A stretch of DNA of 64,000 nt, from positions 1,240,001 to 1,304,000 of the forward strand of contig NZ_OCNK01000001.1 in assembly GCF_900230285.1 (NCBI RefSeq), given 5' to 3'. Positions 38,631 to 47,217 of the stretch are shown here, piece after piece. Positions within the stretch are counted from its first letter, which is position 1; every line of letters starts with the position of its first letter. Both the position numbers and the translations under genes were made by a program. Source of the stretch: Blastococcus haudaquaticus (GTDB lineage Bacteria; Actinomycetota; Actinomycetes; Mycobacteriales; Geodermatophilaceae). The notes below the pieces were generated by a model. The model made no database searches and was not told the DNA's origin. It was given only the letters and a program-made list of their open reading frames with translations.

Positions 38631-39566
38631 TCAGAGGCGGTTCGGGGCGCTGTCCTGGGCGAGGGCGGCGTGCCGGCCGGTGTCCTGGTCGACCGCGCCC
38701 CGCGGCGCTCCGGCCTGCGGAGTGCTGTCGTGGTCGACGACGATCTGCTCCCGCTGCACCTGCTCGGTGACCGTCTCCTGCCCCTGCACCACCTGGGTGC
38801 GCAGCCGCACCCGCTCCACCGGCACCACCTCGACGGTGACCACGGGGCGCTCCGTGTGCAGGACGATCTCGCTCGGCAGACCGGTCGTCGTCCCGAGCCG
38901 GTCGCCGGTCCCGAGCTCGTCGTGGGCCCCGGGGCGGTCGTCGGTCAGCAGGGACTCGCCCGGGCCGTCGTCGACGGCGTCGATGGGGACCTGCTCGAGC
39001 CGGATCTCCTCGCGCCGGATCGGCACGGTGATCTGGACCTCCTCGGTGACCACGTACTTGACCAGCCGGGCGCGCGTGGTGGCCACCCGCTCGGTGCCGA
39101 CGACGAGCTGCTCCTCGCTCCGGGTCATCGAGCCGTCGCCGGTGGCGGCCGGGGGCCGCGGCGCCTCGGCGGGCAGCTCCACGGTCGGGGCCGCGGCCGC
39201 GCTCGCGTCGACAGGTGCGGTGTCGCCGCGGTCGGTGGCGGTGCCCCCGACAGCGCCCCCGACGGCGCCGTAGTGCCGGCGCAGCTCGGACTCGTCGTCG
39301 GGCGTGAGGTGCGCCCCCGCCAGCGACGGCGCGTTCTTCACGGCGTCGGCGTCGACGGGCAGGCGCAGCGTGCCGTCCTGGAAGCTCGCGTCGATCGCCG
39401 GAGCCACCGAGTGCCGCGTGCCGAACAGGCCCGTCATGACCGCCACCCACGACGGCGCTCCCGTGCGGTCGTCCAGGTAGAAGTGCTCGACCGTGCCGAT
39501 CTTCTGACCGCTCGCGTCGTAGGCGGTGCTCCCGATCGCTGCGGAGATCTCTCGCTCGTCCAACAT
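38631..39566 (-). CDS. PRC-barrel and DUF2382 (YsnF/AvaK) stress protein
   Basis: A 311-residue protein. The N-terminal PRC-barrel (about 5-75: IGSTAYDASGQKIGTVEHFY) is followed by an acidic/Ala linker and a C-terminal DUF2382 domain with charged beta-repeats: SEEQLVVGTERVATTRARL, VPIRREEIRLEQVPI, VVTVEVVPVERVRLR and VTEQVQREQIVVDHD. Such proteins respond to general or oxidative stress in actinobacteria; molecular activity is unknown. Convergent with the NhaA fusion with 4 bp between the stops. Confidence 0.92.
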   Translation of the reverse strand: MLDEREISAAIGSTAYDASGQKIGTVEHFYLDDRTGAPSWVAVMTGLFGTRHSVAPAIDASFQDGTLRLPVDADAVKNAPSLAGAHLTPDDESELRRHYGAVGGAVGGTATDRGDTAPVDASAAAAPTVELPAEAPRPPAATGDGSMTRSEEQLVVGTERVATTRARLVKYVVTEEVQITVPIRREEIRLEQVPIDAVDDGPGESLLTDDRPGAHDELGTGDRLGTTTGLPSEIVLHTERPVVTVEVVPVERVRLRTQVVQGQETVTEQVQREQIVVDHDSTPQAGAPRGAVDQDTGRHAALAQDSAPNRL

Positions 39567-39706
39567 GGGCTGGGCTCCCTCCGCGCGGCGCTCCCCGACC
39601 GGGCGCCGTCGGGTCGTGACGTGCCCAGCAGCGGTAGCCCACGAACATGCCCGCGCTAGGTTCGAGGCCAGGGCCGCGCCCCGCGGCAGGAGAGGAGCGC
39701 GCCGGC

Positions 39707-41245
39707 ATGACCAGTGGGCACCTGGAGATCGAGACCAAGTACGACGTCGCAGAGGGCTTCACGCTCCCCTCCCTCGACGGACTGGACGGGGTGGGACAGG
39801 TGAGCGGGCCCGTCGAGCACGGGCTCGAGGCGGTCTACCACGACACCGCAGACCTGCGGCTGCTGCGCGCCCGGGTGACGCTGCGCCGCCGCACGGGTGG
39901 ACCGGACGCGGGCTGGCACCTCAAGCTGCCCGCCGGTACCGCCCGGCGCGAGCTGCACGCACCGCTGGGCCGCGCGGTCAAGAAGCCGCCGCAGACCCTG
40001 GCCGCGCCGGTGGCGGGTCTGCTCCGCGGGGCGCGCACCGCCCCGGTGGCCACGCTGCGGACCCGTCGGCAGGTCACGGCCCTGCGCGACGACGCCGGCC
40101 GCCTGCTGGCCGAGGTCGCCGACGACATGGTCACCGCCACGGTGCCCGCCGTGGCGCCCGGCGAGCCCGCCGAGCTGCACACCTGGCGCGAGATCGAGGT
40201 CGAGCTGGGGGACGGCGACCCGGACGCCGCCGCTGCGGTCGCCGCGGCGGTGGGGGAGCGGCTCGCCGCCGCCGGCGCCCACCCGTCGGCGTCGGCGTCG
40301 AAGGTGGGACGGGTGCTGGCGTCCCGGCTGGCCGCCGTGGTCCCGCCCCCGGCGAAGCGACGCAAGAAGGGCCCCCGCGCGGGCGAGTTCGTCACGGTGG
40401 CCCTCGCCGAGCAGGTGGCGCTGCTGCAGGCCGCGGACGTCGCGCTGCGCACCGACCAGCCCGATGCCGTCCACCAGCTGCGGGTGGGCTCCCGCCGCCT
40501 GCGCAGCTCCCTGGCCGCCCTCCGCATCGTCCTCGACCGGCAGGCGACCGACCCGCTCCGCGAGGAGCTCGCCTGGCTGGGCGGGCAGCTCGCCCAGGCC
40601 CGGGACGACGAGGTGGCCCTGGCCCACCTGAGGGAGCTGGTGGCCGAGCAGCCCGCCGAGCTGGTGCTCGGGCCGGTCGCGGCGCGTCTGCAGCAGCTCC
40701 AGGTCAAGGACGAGCAGGCCGGTCTGGACCGGGCCCGGGACACCCTCTCCGACCAGCGCTACCTGCGGCTGCTGGACGCCCTGCACGCGCTGGTCTCCGA
40801 TCCTCCCCTCCTGGAGCGGGCCGACGAGCGGATCGAGGCGGTGCTCCGCGACGCCGTCGGCCACTCCGTGCGCCGGCTGCGTCGCCGCATGAAGGTCGCC
40901 GAGGACGCTCGAGGGGCCGGGAACGACGAGCCCCTGCACGACGTGCGCAAGGCAGCCAAGGGCGTCCGCTACGTGACGGAGATCGCCCGCGCCGAGGTGG
41001 GTGGGCTCAAGGACGTCGTGCGCGCGGCGAAGCGGGTCCAGGAGGTGCTGGGGGTCCTGCAGGACACCACCGTCACCCGTGAGCTGTGCCGTCGCCTCGC
41101 CGTCGTCGCCTTCGCGGCCGGGGAGAACGGGTTCACCTTCGGCCGGCTGCACGCGCTCGAGCAGGCCCGGGCGGAGCGGGCCGAGCAGGAGTTCTGGAAG
41201 ATCGAGCCGGAGCTCCGCCGGGTGCTGAAGGACGCGGCGAGCTAG
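39707..41245 (+). CDS. CYTH and CHAD domain protein
   Basis: A 512-residue two-domain protein. The N-terminal CYTH tunnel (about 1-210) starts with the metal/phosphate motif LEIETKYDV (ExExK) typical of inorganic triphosphatases. The C-terminal CHAD helical bundle (about 225-510) has repeated basic helices, such as VHQLRVGSRRLRSSLAALR and LHDVRKAAKGVRYVTEI, which bind polyphosphate. A role in polyphosphate metabolism or granules is likely. The ATG at 39707 follows GGAGAGGAG. Divergent from the PRC-barrel gene with 140 bp between. Confidence 0.93.
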   Translation: MTSGHLEIETKYDVAEGFTLPSLDGLDGVGQVSGPVEHGLEAVYHDTADLRLLRARVTLRRRTGGPDAGWHLKLPAGTARRELHAPLGRAVKKPPQTLAAPVAGLLRGARTAPVATLRTRRQVTALRDDAGRLLAEVADDMVTATVPAVAPGEPAELHTWREIEVELGDGDPDAAAAVAAAVGERLAAAGAHPSASASKVGRVLASRLAAVVPPPAKRRKKGPRAGEFVTVALAEQVALLQAADVALRTDQPDAVHQLRVGSRRLRSSLAALRIVLDRQATDPLREELAWLGGQLAQARDDEVALAHLRELVAEQPAELVLGPVAARLQQLQVKDEQAGLDRARDTLSDQRYLRLLDALHALVSDPPLLERADERIEAVLRDAVGHSVRRLRRRMKVAEDARGAGNDEPLHDVRKAAKGVRYVTEIARAEVGGLKDVVRAAKRVQEVLGVLQDTTVTRELCRRLAVVAFAAGENGFTFGRLHALEQARAERAEQEFWKIEPELRRVLKDAAS

Positions 41246-41318
41246 CGGGCCGCCGCCGCCCCGGCGTCGTTCCCTGGGAGACTCCTCGCGTGACGGACAC
41301 CGGGCGACGGGTGCGCCC

Positions 41319-42569
41319 GTGTCGCTGATCGCCCTGCTCGGCTTCGGCACCGTGGTGCTGCTGGCCATGCTGCTGCTGCACGGCTACCTCTGGTTCCGCC
41401 TGGTACGCGGCACCACCGTCCCCGGCCGGCTGCGCCGGCGGCTGACGCGGCTCACCCTGGTGCTGGCGCTGCTGCCCGCGCTGGCCATCAGCCTGCGCCG
41501 CACCCTCCCGCTGGACGCGGCCGCCCCGCTCGACTGGATCGCCTACAGCTGGCTGGGCGTCGCCTTCTACGCCTTCCTCGCCCTGCTGGTCCTGGAACCG
41601 GTGCGGCTGATCGGCAACCTCGTCCTCCGGAGAAGGGCACGCAGGCCCGAACCGGTCGCGGCCGCGCTCGTACCCGCGGGTGCCATCCGGGAGGACGCCG
41701 AGGTCATCGCGTCACCGGATCCGCTGCCCCGGCGGCTGTTTCTCGCCCGGAGCCTCGCGGTCACCGCCGGCGCCGTCGCGCTGGGCACCGCCGGTACCGG
41801 TGCCTGGTTCGCCAACTCGCCGCCCGTCGTCCGCCGCGTGCCGGTGACGCTGGCCGGGCTGGACTCGGCACTCGACGGGCTCCGGATCGTCACCTTCTCC
41901 GACGGGCATCTCTCGGCGACCTACGGCGGTCGGCGGTTCGAGCGGCTGGTCGAGCTGGTCAACGAGCAGCGCCCCGACGTGGTGGCGATCGTCGGCGACC
42001 TGGTGGACGGCGACGTCGCCGAGCTGCGCGAGGAGGCGGCGCCACTGGCGGACCTGGTCAGCGACCAGGGCGTCTTCTTCGTGACCGGCAACCACGAGTA
42101 CTTCGTCGACACGAACGCCTGGCTGCGGCACCTGCCCTCCCTCGGCGTGGACGTGCTCCGCAACGAGCGGGTCGCCATCCGCCGAGGCGGGGCGTCCTTC
42201 GACCTGGCCGGCATCGACGACCGGACGGCGGCGTCGTCGGGGCTCGCCGGGCACGGCGCGGACCTCGACGCGGCGCTCGACGGGCGCGACGACGGCGTCC
42301 CGGTGGTCCTGATGGCCCACCAGCCGGTGCAGGTGGAGCAGGCGGCGGCGGCCGGGGTGGATCTGCAGCTGTCCGGCCACACCCATGGCGGGCAGCTGTG
42401 GCCGTTCGACTACGCCATCCGGCTGGACCAGCCCGCGGTCGAGGGCCTGTCCCGGCACGGTGACACGCAGCTGTACGTCACCTCCGGGGCGGGGTACTGG
42501 GGACCGCCGATGCGGATCGGCGCCCGGCCCGAGGTCACCGTGGTGGAGCTGCGCAGCCCCCGGGGCTGA
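41319..42569 (+). CDS. membrane-anchored metallophosphoesterase
   Basis: A 416-residue calcineurin-like phosphoesterase. Four hydrophobic segments occupy the first 170 residues, with a twin-arginine-like PRRLFLARS before the last one. The catalytic domain follows: SDGHLS, GDLVDG, TGNHEYF, MAHQP and SGHTHGGQLWPF give all metal ligands. Relatives (YkuE-like) act outside the membrane on lipids or nucleotides, but the substrate is not known. It starts with GTG, 73 bp after the CYTH-CHAD gene. Confidence 0.92.
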   Translation: MSLIALLGFGTVVLLAMLLLHGYLWFRLVRGTTVPGRLRRRLTRLTLVLALLPALAISLRRTLPLDAAAPLDWIAYSWLGVAFYAFLALLVLEPVRLIGNLVLRRRARRPEPVAAALVPAGAIREDAEVIASPDPLPRRLFLARSLAVTAGAVALGTAGTGAWFANSPPVVRRVPVTLAGLDSALDGLRIVTFSDGHLSATYGGRRFERLVELVNEQRPDVVAIVGDLVDGDVAELREEAAPLADLVSDQGVFFVTGNHEYFVDTNAWLRHLPSLGVDVLRNERVAIRRGGASFDLAGIDDRTAASSGLAGHGADLDAALDGRDDGVPVVLMAHQPVQVEQAAAAGVDLQLSGHTHGGQLWPFDYAIRLDQPAVEGLSRHGDTQLYVTSGAGYWGPPMRIGARPEVTVVELRSPRG

Positions 42570-42572
42570 GCG

Positions 42573-43148
42573 TCAGAACCCCTGGAGGGCGTCGAACGCC
42601 TCCTCGATGAGCTCTTCGGGCTTCCGCTCCCCGTTGCCGTCGGCCCACGCCAGGAGCCCGGCCGTGTAGGCGGACAGGTAGGCGTTGACGACCACGGCGT
42701 CCCGCGCGGTGAGCGCCGTGCCGGACAGCTCGGGGAGTGCCGCGGTGATCATCTCGGCCGTGATGCGTTCGAAGGTGGCCGCGCCCGTGCGCAGGCTCGG
42801 CGTGGCGGCGATGATCCGCCAGCGGACCAGCTGGGCCTCCCGGAACTCCGGGGTCCAGGACGCGAGCCACATCGGCATCGACCGGCGGACGCGTTCAGCG
42901 ACCGGCCCCGTCGGGTGGAAGGCGAACAGCGCGGCGATGTCGTCCGCCGTCGGCAGCTGCATGATCAGGTGTTCCTTGGACGCGTAGTGCGCGTAGAAGG
43001 TGGGGACGGAGACACCTGCCGCCCGCGCGATCTGACCCACGCTGACGGCGTCGAACCCGTGCTCGGCGAAGAGGTCCAGGGCGCCGTCGTAGATCCGCTG
43101 ATGGGTCGCCGCCCACCGCCGGGCACGCCAATCGGGCGTCTCGGTCAC
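42573..43148 (-). CDS. TetR/AcrR family transcriptional regulator
   Basis: A 191-residue repressor-type regulator. The N-terminal helix-turn-helix reads IYDGALDLFAEHGFDAVSVG followed by IARAAGVSVPTFYAHYASKEHL. The ligand domain is unclassified. GTG 43148 is preferred because GGAGG lies 7 nt upstream and a longer frame adds a non-conserved extension. It is convergent with the metallophosphoesterase (3 bp between stops); no obvious divergent target gene is present. Confidence 0.9.
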   Translation of the reverse strand: MTETPDWRARRWAATHQRIYDGALDLFAEHGFDAVSVGQIARAAGVSVPTFYAHYASKEHLIMQLPTADDIAALFAFHPTGPVAERVRRSMPMWLASWTPEFREAQLVRWRIIAATPSLRTGAATFERITAEMITAALPELSGTALTARDAVVVNAYLSAYTAGLLAWADGNGERKPEELIEEAFDALQGF

Positions 43149-43277
43149 GATGGTCCTCCGATGCCCCCGTCGGCTCACCGTCACCGCACCGGTGGTTTCG
43201 AGGCGATGGCTGGGGGCCATTGTGCGCCCCGTACCCGGGGACGAGGAATGCACTCGTGGCCAAGGACCCCCGGCTCA

Positions 43278-43298
43278 CCTGGGCAGTTGTTGCCCGGG
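43278..43298 (-). terminator. hairpin after pfkA
   Basis: CCTGGGCA and TGCCCGGG form an 8-bp stem (one G-T pair) around GTTGT, 8 bp beyond the pfkA stop on the minus strand. Confidence 0.45.
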
Positions 43299-43306
43299 CG
43301 GTGGGA

Positions 43307-44338
43307 TCAGCCGGTGAAGGCGGCGGTCTCCGCCAGCCGGGAGGGGGTCACGGTCTTCAGGCGGGCGACCGCCTTCTCCAGCGGCACGAGCTCGATCTCG
43401 GTGCCGCGCAGGGCCACCATCTGGCCGTGGTCGCCCTTGTGGGCGGCGATCGTCGCGTGCAGGCCGAACCGGGTGGCCAGGACGCGGTCGAAGGACGTCG
43501 GGGTGCCGCCGCGCTGGACGTGGCCCAGCACGGTCGTGCGAACCTCCTTGCCGGTGCGCCGCTCCAGCTCGGCGCCGAGCTGCTGGGCGACCCCGGTGAA
43601 GCGGCGGTGGCCGTACTCGTCCACGCCGCCGTCCCGCAGGTCCATGGTCCCGGGGCGGGGCGTCGCGCCCTCGGCCACGACGCCGATCACGTGGGAGTCG
43701 CCGCGCGCGAACCGCTCGCTGACCAGCCGGCAGACGTCCTCGATGTCGAACGGCTCCTCGGGCACCAGCGTGAGGTGCGCGCCCGAGGCGAGGCCGGCGT
43801 GCAGCGCGATCCAGCCGGCGTGCCGGCCCATGACCTCGACGAGCAGGACCCGCTGGTGGGACTCGGCTGTGGTGTGCAGCCGGTCGATCATCTCGGTGGC
43901 GATGCTGACCGCGGTGTCGAAGCCGAAGGTCAGGTCGGTCTCGTCGATGTCGTTGTCGATGGTCTTGGGGATGCCGACGACGGGGACGCCGGCCTGCGAG
44001 AGCAGATGGGCGGCGGTGAGCGTGCCCTCCCCGCCGATCGGGATGAGGACGTCGATGCCGTGCGTGGCCAGCACGTCCTTCATCTGGGGCAGCTCGTTGC
44101 TGATCCGCTCCGGGGCGACCCGGGCCGAGCCGAGCGTGGTCCCGCCGCGGGTCAGCAGCCCGTCGACGGCCGCGATGTCCAGCGGTGTCGTCCGGTCCTC
44201 GAGCAGGCCGCGCCAGCCGTCGCGGAAGCCGACGACCTCGCTGCCGTAGTGGGCCGAGGCCGTGCGGACGACGGAGCGGATGACGGCGTTGAGGCCGGGG
44301 CAGTCGCCCCCGCCGGTGAGGACACCGATGCGCAACAC
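43307..44338 (-). CDS. pfkA: 6-phosphofructokinase
   Basis: A 343-residue glycolytic phosphofructokinase. LRIGVLTGGGDCPGLNAVIR opens the protein. The nucleotide site reads IGGEGTLTA with Gly at the position that favours ATP (E. coli Gly104), while PKTIDNDI has Lys where classical ATP enzymes have Gly. This Gly/Lys mixture is the actinobacterial group III type, usually ATP-using. The catalytic Asp is in IDNDIDETD. GTG 44338 follows GGGAGAA; an ATG at 44368 is an alternative that adds 10 residues. It is divergent from a GntR regulator that may control it. Confidence 0.93.
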   Translation of the reverse strand: MLRIGVLTGGGDCPGLNAVIRSVVRTASAHYGSEVVGFRDGWRGLLEDRTTPLDIAAVDGLLTRGGTTLGSARVAPERISNELPQMKDVLATHGIDVLIPIGGEGTLTAAHLLSQAGVPVVGIPKTIDNDIDETDLTFGFDTAVSIATEMIDRLHTTAESHQRVLLVEVMGRHAGWIALHAGLASGAHLTLVPEEPFDIEDVCRLVSERFARGDSHVIGVVAEGATPRPGTMDLRDGGVDEYGHRRFTGVAQQLGAELERRTGKEVRTTVLGHVQRGGTPTSFDRVLATRFGLHATIAAHKGDHGQMVALRGTEIELVPLEKAVARLKTVTPSRLAETAAFTG

Positions 44339-44368
44339 GTTCTCCCTCGAGAGGCGAGATGCGACCAT

Positions 44369-44380
44369 ACGTCATGACGT
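44369..44380. promoter_or_regulatory. 12-bp palindrome upstream of pfkA
   Basis: ACGTCATGACGT is a perfect dyad 31 bp upstream of the pfkA start, in the pfkA-gntR promoter region. It shares the ATGACG and GACGTC words with the inverted repeat at 44433-44463, so both may be sites for the same regulator. Confidence 0.45.
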
Positions 44381-44432
44381 CCTGATGTTTCGCCTCCCGC
44401 GCCGGAGCGTCCCGCTGCATGGGAATCGATGT

Positions 44433-44463
44433 GACGTCTGATACGACATGACGACCAGACGTC
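44433..44463. promoter_or_regulatory. inverted repeat operator candidate upstream of gntR
   Basis: GACGTCTG at 44433-44440 and CAGACGTC at 44456-44463 are perfect 8-bp arms around ACGACATGACG-like sequence. It ends 24 bp before the GntR start, a typical autoregulatory position. Confidence 0.5.
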
Positions 44464-44487
44464 TTGAGATCCCGTACCTTTGCACGC

Positions 44488-45228
44488 GTGGTGAGCCCCG
44501 TGACCGGACCCAAGTACCTGGCGGTCCGGGAGCACCTCCGCCGCCGGGTCGCCTCCCTGCCCGAGCTGACCCTCCTCCCGCCGGAGCCGGTGCTGTGCGC
44601 CGAGTACGGCGTCAGCCGGATCACCCTGCGCCGTGCGGTCGACGGCCTGGTCGCCGACGGGCACCTGGTGCGGGAGCAGGGTCGGGGCACCTACGTCACC
44701 CGCCCGGCCATCCGGCACGAGTACCGCGAGAGCTTCGTGCACCGGATCGCCGGCTTCAGCTCGGTGATGAGCGAGCAGGGCGCACAGGTGGGCACGAAGG
44801 TGCTCACCCAGCGGGTCGTGCCCGTCCCCGCCTCCGTGGCGGTGGAGCTCGCGCTCGACGGGACGACCGACGTCGTGGAGCTCGAGCGGCTGCGCAGCGT
44901 CGACGGGGAGCCCAACCACGTCGCGCACAGCTTTCTCCCCGCCGAGCTCTACCCCGGCGCCGTCGATGCCGACTTCAGCGAGGGCTCGCTGTACGACTAC
45001 CTGCGGCGCGAGTACCAGGCGGACCTGGCCACCGCCCGGATCGTGGTCGACGTCGGCACGGCGGCCCCGGACGAGGCGGACCTGCTGCGGGTCGTCGCCG
45101 GCTCACCGCTGCTCGTCGTCCGGACGACGGTGCGCGACAGCGCCGGCCGCCCCCTCGTGCACAGCTACTCCCGGCTGCGGCCGGACGTGAGCCAGGTCGA
45201 GTTCGAGGTCTCGGTGGGCGGCCGCTGA
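44488..45228 (+). CDS. GntR/HutC family transcriptional regulator
   Basis: A regulator of about 246 residues with a GntR winged helix (KYLAVREHLRRRV, SRITLRRAVDGLVADGHLV, GRGTYV) and a C-terminal UTRA effector domain (about 85-240), as in HutC-type sugar or amino-sugar sensors. Start is taken at GTG 44488; GTGs at 44491 and 44500 are also possible and no ribosome site decides, so a leaderless mRNA is possible. Divergent from pfkA with palindromic sites between. It overlaps the SRPBCC gene by one base (TGATG). Confidence 0.9.
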   Translation: MVSPVTGPKYLAVREHLRRRVASLPELTLLPPEPVLCAEYGVSRITLRRAVDGLVADGHLVREQGRGTYVTRPAIRHEYRESFVHRIAGFSSVMSEQGAQVGTKVLTQRVVPVPASVAVELALDGTTDVVELERLRSVDGEPNHVAHSFLPAELYPGAVDADFSEGSLYDYLRREYQADLATARIVVDVGTAAPDEADLLRVVAGSPLLVVRTTVRDSAGRPLVHSYSRLRPDVSQVEFEVSVGGR

Positions 45229-45698
45229 TGAGCACCACGGCCGCCGGCGTCCGTCTCGTCCCGCAGGCGCCGGCCGAGGTCTGGCGGGCGCTCGCCGTCC
45301 TGGAGCCCTACTGCTCGGTGTGCGACGTCTCCTACGTCCTGGGCGAGCCGACCGGCGCACCCGGCGTCGGGACGACGTTCGTCTGCGCTCCCGGACGGCT
45401 CGACGGCGCGCCCACCGCAGGCGCGCCGCAGGGCGAGATCGTGGAATGGGACGCGCCCCGGGTGGTGGCCACCCGGCTGCGACTCACCCCGGAGACCTGG
45501 ACCACCCGGATCGAGCTGACCGGGACCGACGGCGGCGGTACGCGGGTGGCCATGACCATCACCCACGAGCCGACCGGCGGGGGCCGGGTGGTGCGCCGCC
45601 TGCAGCGCGGAGCCCTGCGGCGGCTGGTCCAGCGGACCGTGGACGCCGAGCTGGCCAAGGTGCCGGCCCACGTGGAGCGCGTCGCCGGTCCCGCGTGA
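45228..45698 (+). CDS. SRPBCC family protein
   Basis: A 156-residue START-like protein. VRLVPQAPAEVWRALAVLEPYCSV marks the first strand and helix, GEIVEWDAPRVVATRL the central sheet, and a long basic C-terminal helix ends the fold (RRLQRGALRRLVQRTVDAEL). Such folds bind hydrophobic ligands or act as polyketide-cyclase-like enzymes; the ligand is unknown. Its ATG shares a base with the gntR stop, so the two are co-translated and the protein may be linked to the same regulon. Confidence 0.8.
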   Translation: MSTTAAGVRLVPQAPAEVWRALAVLEPYCSVCDVSYVLGEPTGAPGVGTTFVCAPGRLDGAPTAGAPQGEIVEWDAPRVVATRLRLTPETWTTRIELTGTDGGGTRVAMTITHEPTGGGRVVRRLQRGALRRLVQRTVDAELAKVPAHVERVAGPA

Positions 45699-45863
45699 CC
45701 GACCCCGCCGGAGAAACCGCGGCCGGGAGACCTGCGCCTCACCCCGATGGGGGATTCCGCGCATCGATGATCGCTCCGGGGGTAGAGCCTCCTGTCGTGC
45801 ACCGACGTGCGCAACCGGCACATGCCGGATGGGGGCCACGTCGGACGAACGAAGGAGAACGCT

Positions 45864-46136
45864 GTGCAGATCCTCGGCCTCATCGTGGTCGGCCTCATCA
45901 TCGGCGCCCTCGCCCGGCTCATCAAGCCCGGCAAGCAGCGCCTGAGCATCCTCATGACGCTCGTGCTGGGTGTCGTCGGCGCCATCATCGGCGGCCTCAT
46001 CGGTCACCTGTTCAACCGCGACACCAGCATCTGGGAGCTCAACATCGTCGGCTTCATCATCGCCGTCGTGGCTGCTGTCCTCCTGATCGGTGTCGCCGAG
46101 AGCGTCTCCGGTCGCTCGCGCGGCGCCGTCCGCTGA
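45864..46136 (+). CDS. GlsB/YeaQ/YmgE family stress-response membrane protein
   Basis: A 90-residue membrane protein. ILGLIVVGLIIGALARLIKPG is the family N-terminus, followed by VLGVVGAIIGGLIGHLF and a third helix (IVGFIIAVVAAVLLIGV). The family (transglycosylase-associated) is induced by envelope or general stress. Start GTG 45864 has GAAGGAGA upstream. The preceding region contains GGGGGTAGAG, which weakly resembles an alternative-sigma -10 element, but no -35 partner is clear. Confidence 0.92.
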   Translation: MQILGLIVVGLIIGALARLIKPGKQRLSILMTLVLGVVGAIIGGLIGHLFNRDTSIWELNIVGFIIAVVAAVLLIGVAESVSGRSRGAVR

Positions 46137-46142
46137 CCTGTT

Positions 46143-46200
46143 CCCGGGGGACGCGGCCGGGCACGAGGCACTGCCTCAGAGCTCGGTCGTGTCCCCCGGG
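46143..46200. terminator. bidirectional terminator / cruciform between convergent genes
   Basis: CCCGGGGGAC at 46143-46152 and GTCCCCCGGG at 46191-46200 are perfect 10-bp arms. Inside is a second short hairpin, GAGGCACTGCCTC. The right arm is within the end of the MBL-fold gene. Confidence 0.5.
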
Positions 46201-46814
46201 GCCAGCCGGCTGAACGGCGTGGGGGTCCCCGGACCCCGCTCGCCCAGCAGCCCGGTCACCACTCCCAGTCCTGCCTCGTTGAGCAGGCCGTCGTGGACGG
46301 CGAACGCCTGGTCGGCGTGCACCGCCCGCACGTAGTCAATGAGATCGGCCGTGCGCGACCACGGCGCGTGCATCGGGACGAGCAACGTCGGCACCGGCTC
46401 GTCGGGCACGGTCAGCGCATCCCCGGGGTGGAAGACCTCACCGCCGACGAAGAACCCGATGTTGGCGATCCGCGGGATGTCCGGGTGCACCTCCGCGTGC
46501 AGCTCGCCGTGGACCTGCACGTCGAAACCGGCCACCGTGACCGCGTCGCCGTGGCCCACCACGTGCAGCCGGCCGCCCAGGCCCTCGAGCCGGGCCGCCA
46601 CCGACGTGTTCGTCCAGACCTCCAGCCGGGGATCGGCGTCCAGCGCCGCGCGCAGCCGCTCCGGCTCGAAGTGGTCGGCGTGCTCGTGGGTGATCAGCAC
46701 CGCGTCGGCACCCTCGAACGCCGTCGGCTCGGTGAACGCGCCCGGGTCGATCACGAGGCTGCGGTCGCCGTCGGCCAGGACGACGCACGCGTGGCCGTGC
46801 TTGGTCAGCTCCAT
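46176..46814 (-). CDS. MBL-fold metal-dependent hydrolase (UPF0173-like)
   Basis: A 212-residue beta-lactamase-fold protein. The metal-binding motif reads ITHEHADHFEPERL, with further ligands in LHAEVH and HPGDAL; MHAPW and AVHDGLLNE are features of the UlaG/UPF0173-like group. No substrate can be given. The ATG at 46814 begins at MELTKHGHACV, the usual start of the family; the longer frame upstream is antisense sequence. Confidence 0.9.
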   Translation of the reverse strand: MELTKHGHACVVLADGDRSLVIDPGAFTEPTAFEGADAVLITHEHADHFEPERLRAALDADPRLEVWTNTSVAARLEGLGGRLHVVGHGDAVTVAGFDVQVHGELHAEVHPDIPRIANIGFFVGGEVFHPGDALTVPDEPVPTLLVPMHAPWSRTADLIDYVRAVHADQAFAVHDGLLNEAGLGVVTGLLGERGPGTPTPFSRLAPGDTTEL

Positions 46815-46929
46815 GCCCGCATCCTGCCCCGGCCGCCCGGGCTGCGCAGACCGCTCCCCCTCCCTCGTCGGGGGGAGAGGCGGGCCCGTACGCGTAACCC
46901 TCGGGCGGACGTCTGCCGACGTTCCTCGC

Positions 46930-47151
46930 ATGATGCTGCAGACGACCGTGTTCGCCGCCGCACGCAGTCGCGCGCACGGACCCACCGTGGCGCTGTGGCA
47001 CGCCGTCGAGCTCCACCGCCCGCCGGCCGAGGTGGACGGTGCCTGCGAGCTCACCCTCTGCGGCTCGCTGGCGCGGGTGTCGACCGACGAGTCGTGGCCC
47101 GTGGCCGCGACCGACGTCTGCCCGGCGTGCGCCCTGCTCTCCACCTGCTGA
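46930..47151 (+). CDS. 73-residue hypothetical protein with cysteine pairs
   Basis: A short frame starting with two consecutive ATG codons. The C-terminal half contains CELTLCG and CPACALLSTC, so five cysteines in about 35 residues could hold zinc, although the spacing is not a standard finger. Codon position bias matches the genome's real genes (GC-rich third positions). No ribosome site is strong and no family is recognised. It is divergent from the MBL-fold gene. Confidence 0.6.
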   Translation: MMLQTTVFAAARSRAHGPTVALWHAVELHRPPAEVDGACELTLCGSLARVSTDESWPVAATDVCPACALLSTC

Positions 47152-47217
47152 GAGCCCACTGACGCCCTGTCGCCGGGTGGGGGAGCTCGCCCCGACGGCA
47201 GGTGCACACGTCGCGGG

